Below the pieces are notes generated by a model that worked only from the letters and a program-made list of their open reading frames with translations, had not been told where the DNA came from and did not search any database. Below, one piece after another: positions 8,715 through 18,100 of a stretch of 38,853 nucleotides of DNA (position 1 is the first letter of the stretch; every line of letters starts with the position of its first letter). The translations under genes and the position numbers were made by a program. This DNA is from RGIG5327 sp045612485 (lineage in GTDB: Bacteria; Verrucomicrobiota; Lentisphaeria; Victivallales; UBA1829): assembly GCA_045612485.1 (NCBI GenBank), contig JAZKZE010000117.1, positions 1 through 38,853 of the forward strand. Direction: 5' to 3'.

Positions 8715-9890
8715 ATGTGTGGAAAATTCCTTGAAATAGCCAATAGTGTCACGCCGGAGCTTTCCCATTGCAGGGAAGTGCTTGAAAAAGTCCCTTTTCT
8801 TATGGAAAGATGTTTTTTGCTTCCGGAAACGGAAAATATTATAAAGGAAACTGCTGAAAAAATCTCGTCGGAAGCGGAACTGTTGGAAAATTATTCAAAG
8901 GTGCTTGCTGTTTTTGAAGAGGGGATAGAAAATTATTTTTCCGGAAGGGTGAAAGATACTCTTCTTGAGGAACCGTTTCCGGGGGAACTTTGCGGCAATA
9001 TTCCGGAAGAAATATTTCTGCTTCTGATAGCTCTTTCCTGTATTCCCGCCGGGGAAAAAGCCTTTATCCAAAAGGAACTTCCTGTCGAAAAACTGTATGA
9101 AGCACTGGATGAATACGGTTCCTGGAGCAGAAACTGTTTCCGGAATCATGGCGTACACGGGTTGAAATACAGTAACGGATTTGCCTGGCTGGTATTCCGT
9201 ATCCTTCCGGGGATCGTGCTGCGGTTCGGGCGTCTGGAATATAATCACTCTCTTGCTTTTCCGGATATCCTTGTTTTCAGACACCGGAAAAGCGGGCAAT
9301 ACCGTGTATTGCTCAATGGTAAATATGAGGTGAATAAAGAGGGAAAAATTGCGGCAAAAGGAGAGGAAACAAATTTTATTACCTGTATCCCCCGGGGGAT
9401 CTTCGGAGCTTATACGGCGTTTCCCGTGTCGGAAGAAGGCAGGATCGAAAAGGAAACTGTCAGCGTCGATTTGCAAGAATATGAACTTATTCTGCGGCCG
9501 GGAGATGAGGTCATCTATATGCACATACCTGAACTTGGTCCTCTTACACCGGAAGAGGTGGAGGAGTCTTTTATAAAGGTCAGGGAATTTTACAAAAGAA
9601 AAGATTCTTCTTACCATCCTAAAGGCATTATCTGCGGATCATGGCTTTTCGATCCTGTGTTGCAGGAACTTCTGCCGGAAAATGCCAATTTGCCCCTTTT
9701 TCAGAAAAGCGGATATTTACTGCCGCCTAAAAGTGCTTCCTGTGATGTGGTTTACCGGGTATTCGGCGTAAGGGCGGAAAAAGAGGGGATCGACAAGGTG
9801 GAATGGAAAAGTTCTCTTCAGAAAGTCCTGGGAAATTATCTTTCCAACGGCGGGCTCTTCCGGGGCGGACGGTATTTCAGAATGTTTTAA
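8715..9890 (+). CDS. GNAT_C-type acyltransferase domain protein
   Basis: This 391-residue protein resembles the two-domain acyltransferase-like proteins with an N-terminal NAT_N-like region (about 1-150) and a GNAT-like C-terminal region (about 155-390). Recognisable features are YSNGFAWLVFRILPG in the middle, HIPELGPLTPEEVEES (from about residue 273), and GSWLFDPVLQELLPENANL near the end. The family is predicted to transfer acyl groups, but its substrate is not established to my knowledge. The start has CAGGAG seven bases upstream. The gene is 32 bases from the beta-galactosidase gene that follows on the same strand, so a shared role in modifying or using a galactoside is plausible but inferred. 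Confidence 0.7.
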   Translation: MCGKFLEIANSVTPELSHCREVLEKVPFLMERCFLLPETENIIKETAEKISSEAELLENYSKVLAVFEEGIENYFSGRVKDTLLEEPFPGELCGNIPEEIFLLLIALSCIPAGEKAFIQKELPVEKLYEALDEYGSWSRNCFRNHGVHGLKYSNGFAWLVFRILPGIVLRFGRLEYNHSLAFPDILVFRHRKSGQYRVLLNGKYEVNKEGKIAAKGEETNFITCIPRGIFGAYTAFPVSEEGRIEKETVSVDLQEYELILRPGDEVIYMHIPELGPLTPEEVEESFIKVREFYKRKDSSYHPKGIICGSWLFDPVLQELLPENANLPLFQKSGYLLPPKSASCDVVYRVFGVRAEKEGIDKVEWKSSLQKVLGNYLSNGGLFRGGRYFRMF

Positions 9891-9922
9891 TCAATAATCA
9901 AGGATAAAATAAGGATAAAAAA

Positions 9923-12900
9923 ATGTTTTCAAAAGGTGAATTTCTTACGTTTCAAAGTCCTGAATCTCTGGGACTTGCCCGTATGCCCGCAAGAAGTATA
10001 TTTTTTCACTTTCCCGATGAGAAAAGTGCAAAGGAAAGTTCCTGCCGGGAACGGGGCCCCTTTTATATGGGGCTTGCCGGAAAATGGCAATTCAAATATT
10101 TTGAAAATCCCTCCCTTATTCCGGATTCTTTTGACAGTATTACTTCCTGGGATACATTGTCCGTTCCCAGCTGCTGGGATATGAAAGGGTATGATCACCC
10201 TCATTATACCAACAGAAATACTCCCTGGTCAAAAGAAGAGTGCCTTGCCCCGAAAGTTCCGGAAAACAATAATCCTTCCGGAGCTTTCCGCAGAACATTT
10301 ACTTTGCCGGAAAACTGGAAGGATAAAAGAGTATTTCTTGCCTTTGACGGTGCGGAAAGTGTTGTTTATGCCACTTTGAACGGAAAACGGGTGGGCTTTA
10401 CCAAGGACTCCCGTACCGGCGGGGAATTTGAGGTCACTTCTTTCCTGAAAGAAGGGGAAAATATTCTGGATGTTATTGTGATCAAATGGTCGGAATCCTG
10501 TTATATGGAGGATCAGGACGAATGGTGGCACGCCGGGATCGTGAGAAATGTATATTTATATGCTGCTCCCGGAACATTTATCAGTGATTTCTTTGCAAAG
10601 ACCACACTGGAAAACAAGTATAAAGATGGCGTTCTTGATCTGGAAATACAGGTGAATTTCCAGAAAAAATATGTGGATGGCTGTTTTTTTGATATTGCTT
10701 TGACTGACGGGGATAATAAAGAAATATTCCGGGAAAAATGCAAGGTGAACAGTCATTGTAAAAAAAGATTCGGTACATTGGATTTTTCCAGAATGGAAAG
10801 TTCTTTTTATAAGAAGATCCCGGATGTGAAATTATGGAGTGCGGAAGAACCGTATCTCTATACACTTCTCATCACTCTTAAAGATGAAAAGGGAAATATT
10901 CTGGACGTGGTAAGTACGAAAACCGGTTTCCGTTCCGTGGAGATCAAAGAGCGTACCATGCTCATCAACGGGCAGAGAGTCTTGATCACCGGGGTGAACC
11001 GCCATGAACACGATCCCGATGAAGGGCGTACCGTCAGTATCGACCTTATGGAAAAAGATGTGATATTGATGAAAAAATACAATATCAATGCTGTCCGGTG
11101 CAGTCATTATCCCCCCTCCTGGGAATTCCTGGAACTGTGTGACAAATATGGGCTTTATGTTATGGATGAAGCCAATATCGAAACACACGGTTATTCTTCA
11201 GATCTCTCCCGCAATCCCGCCTGGGCTTCCGCCTATCTGGACCGGGGAATAAAAATGGTCATGCGGGATAAAAATCACCCCTCTGTTTTCTGTTGGTCGC
11301 TGGGCAATGAATCCGGTAACGGGGCAAGTCACAATGCCATGGCAGGCTGGATAAGAGAGTATGACGGAAGCCGTATCATCCATTATGAAGCCGCCACACA
11401 GGAGTGGATCCCCGGTAACAACCGGCAGAAAAGCGATATCATAAGTCCCATGTATCCTTATGTGGAAGCTATGATCAACTGGGCGGAAAACTATGCGGAA
11501 AATGAAGACCGTCCCATGATCCTGTGTGAATATTCCCATGCCATGGGCAACAGTAACGGCGGACTTGCCGATTATTTTGCCGCCTTCCGGAAATATCCCT
11601 CTCTGCAGGGTGGTTTCATCTGGGAATGGGTGGATCACGGCATTTATGCGGAAGATAAAAAGACCTTCCTGTACGGCGGGGATTTCGGAGATATTCCCAA
11701 TGACAGAAATTTTGTTGCCGACGGGCTTGTTTTTCCCGATAGAATACCGCATCCCGCCATGGAGGAATATAAATATCTCTGTCAGAAGATCCGCTTTACT
11801 TTATCTGACCCGAAAAGTCTTATTTTGCGGATAACGAATGAAAATTATTTTACGGATCTTTCCCGTTATGATTTTTACTGGGAAATCACACGGGAGGGGG
11901 AAAAAGTCGGCAATGGAAAAATCACAGAAGAGATGATGCTGGAAAGTCATTTCTACCAATCCTGTAACATTGATGACAGAGATCCGGAGGAAAAAAGGGC
12001 AAATGCCTTTATTCAGGAAGTGCGCCGTCCCTTCTATAAAAAATGTATTGGATTATATTACTCCCATGAGTTCCATAATACGGCTCTTTTCCGGATACAC
12101 GCTCTTCTTCCGGAATGTTATGCAAATGAAACTCTTCTGCTCAATGTACGGGCGGAATTGAAAGAAGATACTTTGTGGGCGGAAAAAGGACATATCATTG
12201 CCTATGAACAGTTTGAACTTCCTTTCAACCCCATTTACTCTTTCCCTGCTCCTGAAAAGATGGAAAACAAATCCAGCCTTTCTGCGGAAAATGCCTTCCT
12301 TTCCCTTGACGGAAAAGAGATCATTACAAAAGTTCCTTCTCTTAATATCATGCGGGCAACTCTGGATAATGACGGGGTAAGCTGGGCATTGAAGTTCCAC
12401 ATGACAGCCAAACCCCTTGTACGGTGGCATGACAAGGGATTGTATCAGGGGAAAATGGAGTCTGCCATACTGGAAAACGATCCGGAAAAGCTCGTGCTTG
12501 AGGATCGGTTTGCCACACCCTGTTCAAAGGAAAGGATCCTGCTCAATCAGAAATATCTGATGCAGGAAAATGGTGCAGTCAAAGGGGAGGCACTTTTCTC
12601 TGTACCGGAATTTTTCCGGGATCTTCCCCGTCTGGGATTGCTTTTCACTCTTCCCGGCTCTTTCGAAAAGGTGGAATATTTCGGCAAAGGACCTTTTGAA
12701 AACTATTGTGACCGCAATTCCGGAGCAAAGAAAGGATTGTACTGTACCACTGTGGATGAAATGTATACTCCCTATATCATGCCCCAGGAATACGGCAACC
12801 GTACGGAAGTAAAATATTTTGCATTATACAGTCCTTTATTGGATATAACTCTTCTTTTCCATACTCCGGCGGGAGCGGAATTTTCTGTAAGCAGATACTC

Positions 12901-13123
12901 TTATGAGATGCTGGAAAAAGCACAGCATACCAATGAATTGAGTCCTTCAGAAAATATTTACCTCAAACTGGATTATTTCCAGCGGGGAGTGGGAAGTGTA
13001 AGCTGCGGTCCGGATGCCAATGAGGAGTACCGTACCCAGTGGGGGGATTTCCTTCTGCGTTTCAAAATAAAAGCAATCAAAGGAAAGGTGAAGGATCTTT
13101 CCGAGGAAATACGGAAGATGTGA
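9923..13123 (+). CDS. lacZ: beta-galactosidase, GH2 LacZ type
   Basis: This 1066-residue enzyme has the full five-domain LacZ layout. It is predicted to release terminal beta-galactose from lactose-like sugars or glycan fragments. Visible landmarks are the sugar-binding domain with NRNTPW (98-103), the jelly-roll motif DQDEWWHAGIVRNVYLY (198-213), VNRHEHDP at 358-365 in the TIM barrel, the acid/base motif SLGNESGNG (E463), the nucleophile motif ILCEYSHAMGNSNGG (E536) and GGFIWEWVDHG. The C-terminal beta-galactosidase small-chain domain includes YFGKGPFENYCDR and a family-typical end. There is no signal peptide, so imported oligosaccharides are the likely substrate. AAGGATAAAAAA precedes the ATG. 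It ends three bases before the convergent AraC gene, with no room for a separate terminator. Confidence 0.93.
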   Translation: MFSKGEFLTFQSPESLGLARMPARSIFFHFPDEKSAKESSCRERGPFYMGLAGKWQFKYFENPSLIPDSFDSITSWDTLSVPSCWDMKGYDHPHYTNRNTPWSKEECLAPKVPENNNPSGAFRRTFTLPENWKDKRVFLAFDGAESVVYATLNGKRVGFTKDSRTGGEFEVTSFLKEGENILDVIVIKWSESCYMEDQDEWWHAGIVRNVYLYAAPGTFISDFFAKTTLENKYKDGVLDLEIQVNFQKKYVDGCFFDIALTDGDNKEIFREKCKVNSHCKKRFGTLDFSRMESSFYKKIPDVKLWSAEEPYLYTLLITLKDEKGNILDVVSTKTGFRSVEIKERTMLINGQRVLITGVNRHEHDPDEGRTVSIDLMEKDVILMKKYNINAVRCSHYPPSWEFLELCDKYGLYVMDEANIETHGYSSDLSRNPAWASAYLDRGIKMVMRDKNHPSVFCWSLGNESGNGASHNAMAGWIREYDGSRIIHYEAATQEWIPGNNRQKSDIISPMYPYVEAMINWAENYAENEDRPMILCEYSHAMGNSNGGLADYFAAFRKYPSLQGGFIWEWVDHGIYAEDKKTFLYGGDFGDIPNDRNFVADGLVFPDRIPHPAMEEYKYLCQKIRFTLSDPKSLILRITNENYFTDLSRYDFYWEITREGEKVGNGKITEEMMLESHFYQSCNIDDRDPEEKRANAFIQEVRRPFYKKCIGLYYSHEFHNTALFRIHALLPECYANETLLLNVRAELKEDTLWAEKGHIIAYEQFELPFNPIYSFPAPEKMENKSSLSAENAFLSLDGKEIITKVPSLNIMRATLDNDGVSWALKFHMTAKPLVRWHDKGLYQGKMESAILENDPEKLVLEDRFATPCSKERILLNQKYLMQENGAVKGEALFSVPEFFRDLPRLGLLFTLPGSFEKVEYFGKGPFENYCDRNSGAKKGLYCTTVDEMYTPYIMPQEYGNRTEVKYFALYSPLLDITLLFHTPAGAEFSVSRYSYEMLEKAQHTNELSPSENIYLKLDYFQRGVGSVSCGPDANEEYRTQWGDFLLRFKIKAIKGKVKDLSEEIRKM

Positions 13124-13125
13124 CC

Positions 13126-13941
13126 TTATCCCATTTTCCGGCGGCGGAATTTGCCCGGAGTCATCCCGCAATTTGTGCGGAAGAAACGGGTGAATTCTGC
13201 TGTTCCCTGCAAGCCGCATTTTTCAGATATTTCTTTAATGGGCAAGGCGGTCGTTCCAAGCAATTCTTTTGCAAGACGGATCCTGCACTCCCGTAAATAT
13301 GTATATGGCGGCACTCCTGCATACCGGACAAAAAGTCTGTTCCAGTGCCGCAGGGAAAGAGAAGATTTTGCCGCTTCTTTCCTGAAATCCCATTTTTTTC
13401 CGGGATCTTTCCCCATTTTTTTTACAGTATCTTCCATACAATATTTTTCAGAAAGCCGGTCGGAAGAATGGAATATTTCCTCTTCCAGAAGAAGGGCGAA
13501 TTCTTCCAGAACAAGAACGATCTTGCCTTTGTTTATACTTGGGCCCTGCTTAAAAAGTTCCTTCAGAAGACGCAGTTTATGTTCATAGGGAAGGGGATCT
13601 TTTATGAAATATCTCTGTACACATTTTTCCGCTCCAAAGGCGGCAAAAAGCCGGTCGGCACGTTTTCCGGTACATTCCAGATAAAAGTTTTTTCTGCTTT
13701 TCCCGGCGGGGGAATGCCAGCCGTTGGGGGTATTGATATTCTGCGGAGTGAAATAGATGAAAGGGGCAGATATATTTTTATTCCCAAGGGTAATATCTCC
13801 CTGCATCAATCCCAGATAGTGACACTCTGTATGGATAAGTTCCAGTTTGTTCTTTCCGTACATACTTACTTCCGTGACATTGCAAAGTGTAAAATCGTCA
13901 AAATATCCCATAAAATCCCACCCTGTTGGCATATTGTGCAA
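13126..13941 (-). CDS. AraC-family transcriptional regulator
   Basis: This 271-residue regulator probably senses a sugar and controls the adjacent carbohydrate genes. The N-terminal half (about 1-150) is a cupin-like sensor region (PFIYFTPQNINTPNGWHS). The C-terminal 100 residues form the two helix-turn-helix AraC DNA-binding domain, with LRHWNRLFVRYAGVPPYTYLR, RIRLAKELL and the signature ISEKCGLQGTAEFTRFFR followed by GMTPGKFRR. I chose a TTG start at 13941 because AAGGA lies seven bases upstream, whereas the in-frame ATG at 13932 sits 16 bases from it. The gene runs against lacZ and is divergent from the NodB-like gene, sharing a 93-base promoter region with it. Confidence 0.88.
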   Translation of the reverse strand: MHNMPTGWDFMGYFDDFTLCNVTEVSMYGKNKLELIHTECHYLGLMQGDITLGNKNISAPFIYFTPQNINTPNGWHSPAGKSRKNFYLECTGKRADRLFAAFGAEKCVQRYFIKDPLPYEHKLRLLKELFKQGPSINKGKIVLVLEEFALLLEEEIFHSSDRLSEKYCMEDTVKKMGKDPGKKWDFRKEAAKSSLSLRHWNRLFVRYAGVPPYTYLRECRIRLAKELLGTTALPIKEISEKCGLQGTAEFTRFFRTNCGMTPGKFRRRKMG

Positions 13942-13981
13942 AAAAATGTCCTTTTCTGCATATTTTTATTTTTTATTTCTG

Positions 13982-13990
13982 TGATATAAT
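13982..13990 (+). promoter_or_regulatory. extended -10 promoter of the NodB-like gene
   Basis: TGATATAAT contains a perfect TATAAT at 13985-13990 with the TGn extension. There is no good -35 (ATTTTT at the right distance), which suits activator dependence; the divergent AraC gene is the obvious candidate. The ATG at 14035 lies about 45 bases downstream. Confidence 0.6.
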
Positions 13991-14034
13991 ATATCCTGCC
14001 TGAAGAAAAAATCCAAAGCGGAAAGGAAAAATAT

Positions 14035-15147
14035 ATGCTGGAAGTTACTTCAATAAGGGATGGTGCTGTTCTCGATCGCAATCATGGAAGAGAAGAAGAA
14101 AATTTTCTGGAAATCAAGGTGGAGGGGATCACCTCTTCCCGGGCGGAGGTGAAAGTAAATGGTGTAAAAGCCGACCGCTGCGATCAGCTTTTTTCCGCCC
14201 CGGTGCGTCTTACGGAAAAAATCAACCGTATCACTGTGGAAAGCAGTGATTATTACGGAGTAAGGATGCAGACTCTAACGGTGGCATGGGATAAGAAATC
14301 TTTCCCCCGGTATAATTTTTTCTTTGATGACTGTTCCTTTTTTCTTTATTGGATCGTCAAAAATAATTATAAAAGTATTTTTGAAGAGATGTTTTTAAAG
14401 AGATTGCGTTCCATCCATGAAAAATACGGTACCAAATTTATGCTGAACTGTTTTTATCATGATGATCATCATGATTTTTCCATTTCCGAATTCCCTGACA
14501 GATATAAAAAGGAATTTACGGAAAACTCTTCCTGGCTGCGTTTGTCTTTTCATGCAAAAAATGAATTTCCCGACCGTCCTTACCAGAATGCCTCTGCGGA
14601 GACCCTTGCCGGTGATTTTGATCTTGTGAAAAAGGAGATTATCCGTTTTGCCGGAGAGGAAACGTTTATTCCACCTATGGTCATCCACTGGGCGATCACC
14701 AATCCGGCAAATTTCAAAGTTTTGCAGGAACGGGGGACAAAATGTCTTGCCGGAGGTTTTTTAGGCACAATGACCCGTCCGGGTGAACAGCACAGCATCC
14801 GGGTGACGGATATCGGTTATCACTATGAACAGGATGTAGCTCATTATATACTCAAAAAACATCTGTTCTATGACCGTTTTTATGATCTTTTTCTTCTGAA
14901 TAATCTGTGCTGCTGCAATTCTAACAGTATTCCTGTTCTGGAAGAGAAATTTTCCCTTCTTGCCGCAGACAGAAGAGATACCATAAGCCTTATGAGTCAT
15001 GAACAGTATTCTTACAGCGACTACTTTAATTTCATTCCCGATCATCTTGACCGGGTCGAAACAGCCTGCCGTCTTGCTTACGAAGCAAAATATACTCCTG
15101 TATGGTTCCCGGAAGGATTGCTGGGAAATCCTGTCTGGGAAAAGTAA
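14035..15147 (+). CDS. polysaccharide-deacetylase-like (NodB-fold) protein
   Basis: I do not recognise a named family. The 370-residue protein starts with an Ig-like beta region (about 1-88) and continues with a probable NodB-type barrel. Candidate active-site features are FFDDC at 96-100 (paired Asp, as in the TFDDG motif), the His/Asp-rich CFYHDDHHDF (139-148) and SFHAKNEF (171-178), which may supply metal-binding histidines. There is no signal peptide. The AraC gene diverges from it and the lacZ and acyltransferase genes are nearby, so a role in glycan breakdown fits. A pure structural or other hydrolase role cannot be excluded. AAAGGAAAAAT stands before the ATG, and a strong bidirectional terminator follows. 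Confidence 0.5.
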   Translation: MLEVTSIRDGAVLDRNHGREEENFLEIKVEGITSSRAEVKVNGVKADRCDQLFSAPVRLTEKINRITVESSDYYGVRMQTLTVAWDKKSFPRYNFFFDDCSFFLYWIVKNNYKSIFEEMFLKRLRSIHEKYGTKFMLNCFYHDDHHDFSISEFPDRYKKEFTENSSWLRLSFHAKNEFPDRPYQNASAETLAGDFDLVKKEIIRFAGEETFIPPMVIHWAITNPANFKVLQERGTKCLAGGFLGTMTRPGEQHSIRVTDIGYHYEQDVAHYILKKHLFYDRFYDLFLLNNLCCCNSNSIPVLEEKFSLLAADRRDTISLMSHEQYSYSDYFNFIPDHLDRVETACRLAYEAKYTPVWFPEGLLGNPVWEK

Positions 15148-15152
15148 AAATA

Positions 15153-15199
15153 AAAAATCCCTCCTCCATTTTCTGCCGGAAGAGGGATTTTTATTTTTT
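15153..15199. terminator. bidirectional terminator between convergent genes
   Basis: AAAAATCCCTC (15153-15163) pairs with GAGGGATTTTT (15182-15192) as a perfect 11-base-pair stem. A T-run follows on the plus strand, and on the minus strand the complement of 15147-15157 is T-rich. It serves the NodB-like gene (+) and addA (-), whose stop codon overlaps the tail. Confidence 0.85.
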
Positions 15200-18100
15200 A
15201 TGCCATGGGGACTGTTATGACTTTTCCACAGCGCAGGGCAAGAATTTTACATTCCACCTTTTCCTGCGGTATGTTCAAAAGACTTGAGGCTGCTTTTCTG
15301 TAAATATTCAACTGCCGGGAATATCTTTCCAGAAAGACTTTTTCCTCTTTCTCCCGGTCACTTTTATAGTCGATGACTGTTGCTCCTGTACAGGAACCGT
15401 TTTCATCGTATTCCGCCACAAGCCGGTCAAAGATCCCGGAAATATAATTGCCTGTGGCCCTGTCAGGAAGAAGGAAGGAACGTTCTTTCCTGAGGGATGC
15501 GGAAGGTGTTCCCGGATGTTTCAAGGCGTCCCGTATGGCAGGACTTTCCCACGCTTTGAGAAGAAGTTGACCTTCTTCCGTTTTCAATGGTTCCATGCCG
15601 AATTGCTTTATCAGATACTCTTCCGGAATACTTCCATCATAAAAATCTATTTTGCAGAAGAGTTCATGTACTTTTGTTCCCAGATCCGTTGATGCGGAAG
15701 AAAGGGAAAAACTCTTTGTCTGACTGATCTTTACCGATTTATCCACATGCAAAGAGGGTTTGGGGGCATTGGATAAGCCTGCTTTTTCCGGGAAAATGAT
15801 CCGGCTTTTTCCTTCAGAAGAAACCTTTTCACAGTTGTCCATAAGTTTGTTCAGACATTTTTCCGTAAGGAAACGGTTGCGTTTCACCAGTTCATTTGTT
15901 TTCTTCTGTTCCTCTTTTGCTGCCTGCTGTTTCTGTTGAAAAAGAGTTCTTTCCTCTTCATACCATTTTTCATTTCCGCTTTCCCAGATGACCTGGAGTT
16001 CTTCATCAATCATGCGCGGTTCCATATTCTGTCCTTTCAGGATCGTGGAACACAATGTTGCCATATTGATCGTTTTTGAACTTTCCCCCTTTTCTTCGCC
16101 GAAAAGATACAACGCATGTCTGGCACGGGTCATCCCCACATAAAGCATACAGCAGTTTTCATAGGCAGTACTGTCTTTGAGTTTCCGGGCAAAGTCATTC
16201 AGAAGCGGAATACACTTTAAATACTGTTTCTGGGGAAATGCTGTAAGGAAACGGGGGGAGAAATCTTCCGGATCTTTATTCAGAAATACCCCTTCATGCA
16301 GTTTTGTACCGGTCATGCTTTCCCCGTTGATGTCCGGCATGATCACAATATCAAAGGCAAGTCCCTTGGATTTATGGTAGGTCATACACTGTATTGTGTT
16401 CCGCAAAGATATTTCATTGCCGGCTTCCTCATAGGCAAGAAGAAGGAATGTATCAATATCATCCATTCCCTGAAGATCGTATTTTCTTGCCGCATCAGCA
16501 AGACTTTTCAGCCTTTTTTCATCAAAATCGGTAAGATTCTGCCGGAACGTTTCCATAAATTTTGTGAAGAAGAGTTCAAAGCCTCCATTGGCAAGATCGG
16601 AACGTACTCCATTATAAAGACGTTCTTCCCCGGAAAGATCCTTTGCTCCTCCATAACCCATTTTTTCCGCAAGAATATCCCGGTCGATCCTGTTTGGACC
16701 CAGTTCCAGCATTTCAAACATTTTACTTATAAATTTATCTCCCGGGTGCGCTGTTCCCAGAAGAATATAGTAGGCGAGGGTGCAGTACATACTTTCCTTT
16801 ACGGAAAGACGGCTGTCCAGCGAAACCGGAAGGGAAACTTTTTTTCCTGCAAGCATATCTTCCATATTGAATTGCCGGATACAGTCTGCAAATTCAGAAG
16901 CCGTATGGTTTGTACGGAAAAGCACCCCCACACTGAAAGGACAGTTTTCCCGGAAAGGGTTGAGTTCCACAAGAAGATCGTAGATCCTGCGGAATTTCTT
17001 TTCCCGGGCAAGTTTGCTCTCCCCCTGTTTTACCGGTGGAAGCTGATAATAAATGCTGTATCCTTTCTGTTTTGCTGCGGACGGGGCGGAAACATGCTGT
17101 TCATACTGCATTTTTTTCATTGCAGTAAAGATGATCTCTTTTTCCGCCGCCTCCGCTTTTTCCATATTCAGTATTTTTTCCGGATTCATAAATACAGCAT
17201 TGACCATATTCAATACTTCATTATTGGACCGGTAGGATTTTGTAAGAGTATTTTTTACGATCCCCCGTTCCCCGTAGGTACTTTCAGGAAATTTATTCAG
17301 GATCATATTGAATAATCCGGGATTTCCGTATCTCCACTGGTAAATGGATTGCTTGATATCTCCCACATAGAAGAAGGATCTTCCCCCGCCGGGATCGGTA
17401 ATAGCCTCTTCCGCGAGCCGGGAGATGGCATTCCACTGATTGTCACTGGTATCCTGGAATTCGTCAATAAGGTAGTGGTCAGTCTTTTCATCCAGCCGTT
17501 CCTCGATACCGGCTCTGTCGGAGAAGGGGAGGGCAAGACCGGTTTCCGCATTGTTTTCCGCCGGTCGCAATAAATAGGGAATATCGGAAAAGGCTATTTT
17601 ACCGGAAGAGCGGACAAGAAGGGCATATTTACTGTTGAAAAGATCCAGCAGATGCCAGAGTGCTTCATTGCGTCTTACAAGACTTCTTATATTGCAGTAA
17701 AGAAGATGCCGCATGAGAATAATGGTATTCTGATAGAATTTTCCACAGAGAAGATATTTTTTCCTGTTATAGGCCAGTTCAAAGGTATCCACCTCTTCCC
17801 CGGTGACGGGAAAAGAGGGATTCATGGCGGAAAATTTATCCCACAGAGAAAGGGTTTTATCATCCGCTTTCGGATTTTCCTCTGCTTTAAGGGCGTTGGC
17901 AAGAAGGGAGGAAAAATATCCGTACAGTCTTTCGGTATCTTTGCCCTGTTTATAATTGGAAAGGAAGTCTTTCAGAAGGATCATATAATCAGAAGCGATG
18001 TTTTCCAGTTTTTTCCTGTCTGCAAAAAAGTTTACCGGAAGAAGATTCTGCAACTCTTCCGAACACCAGTATTTTGCTTCCGGACAGACAAGAAAACAAT

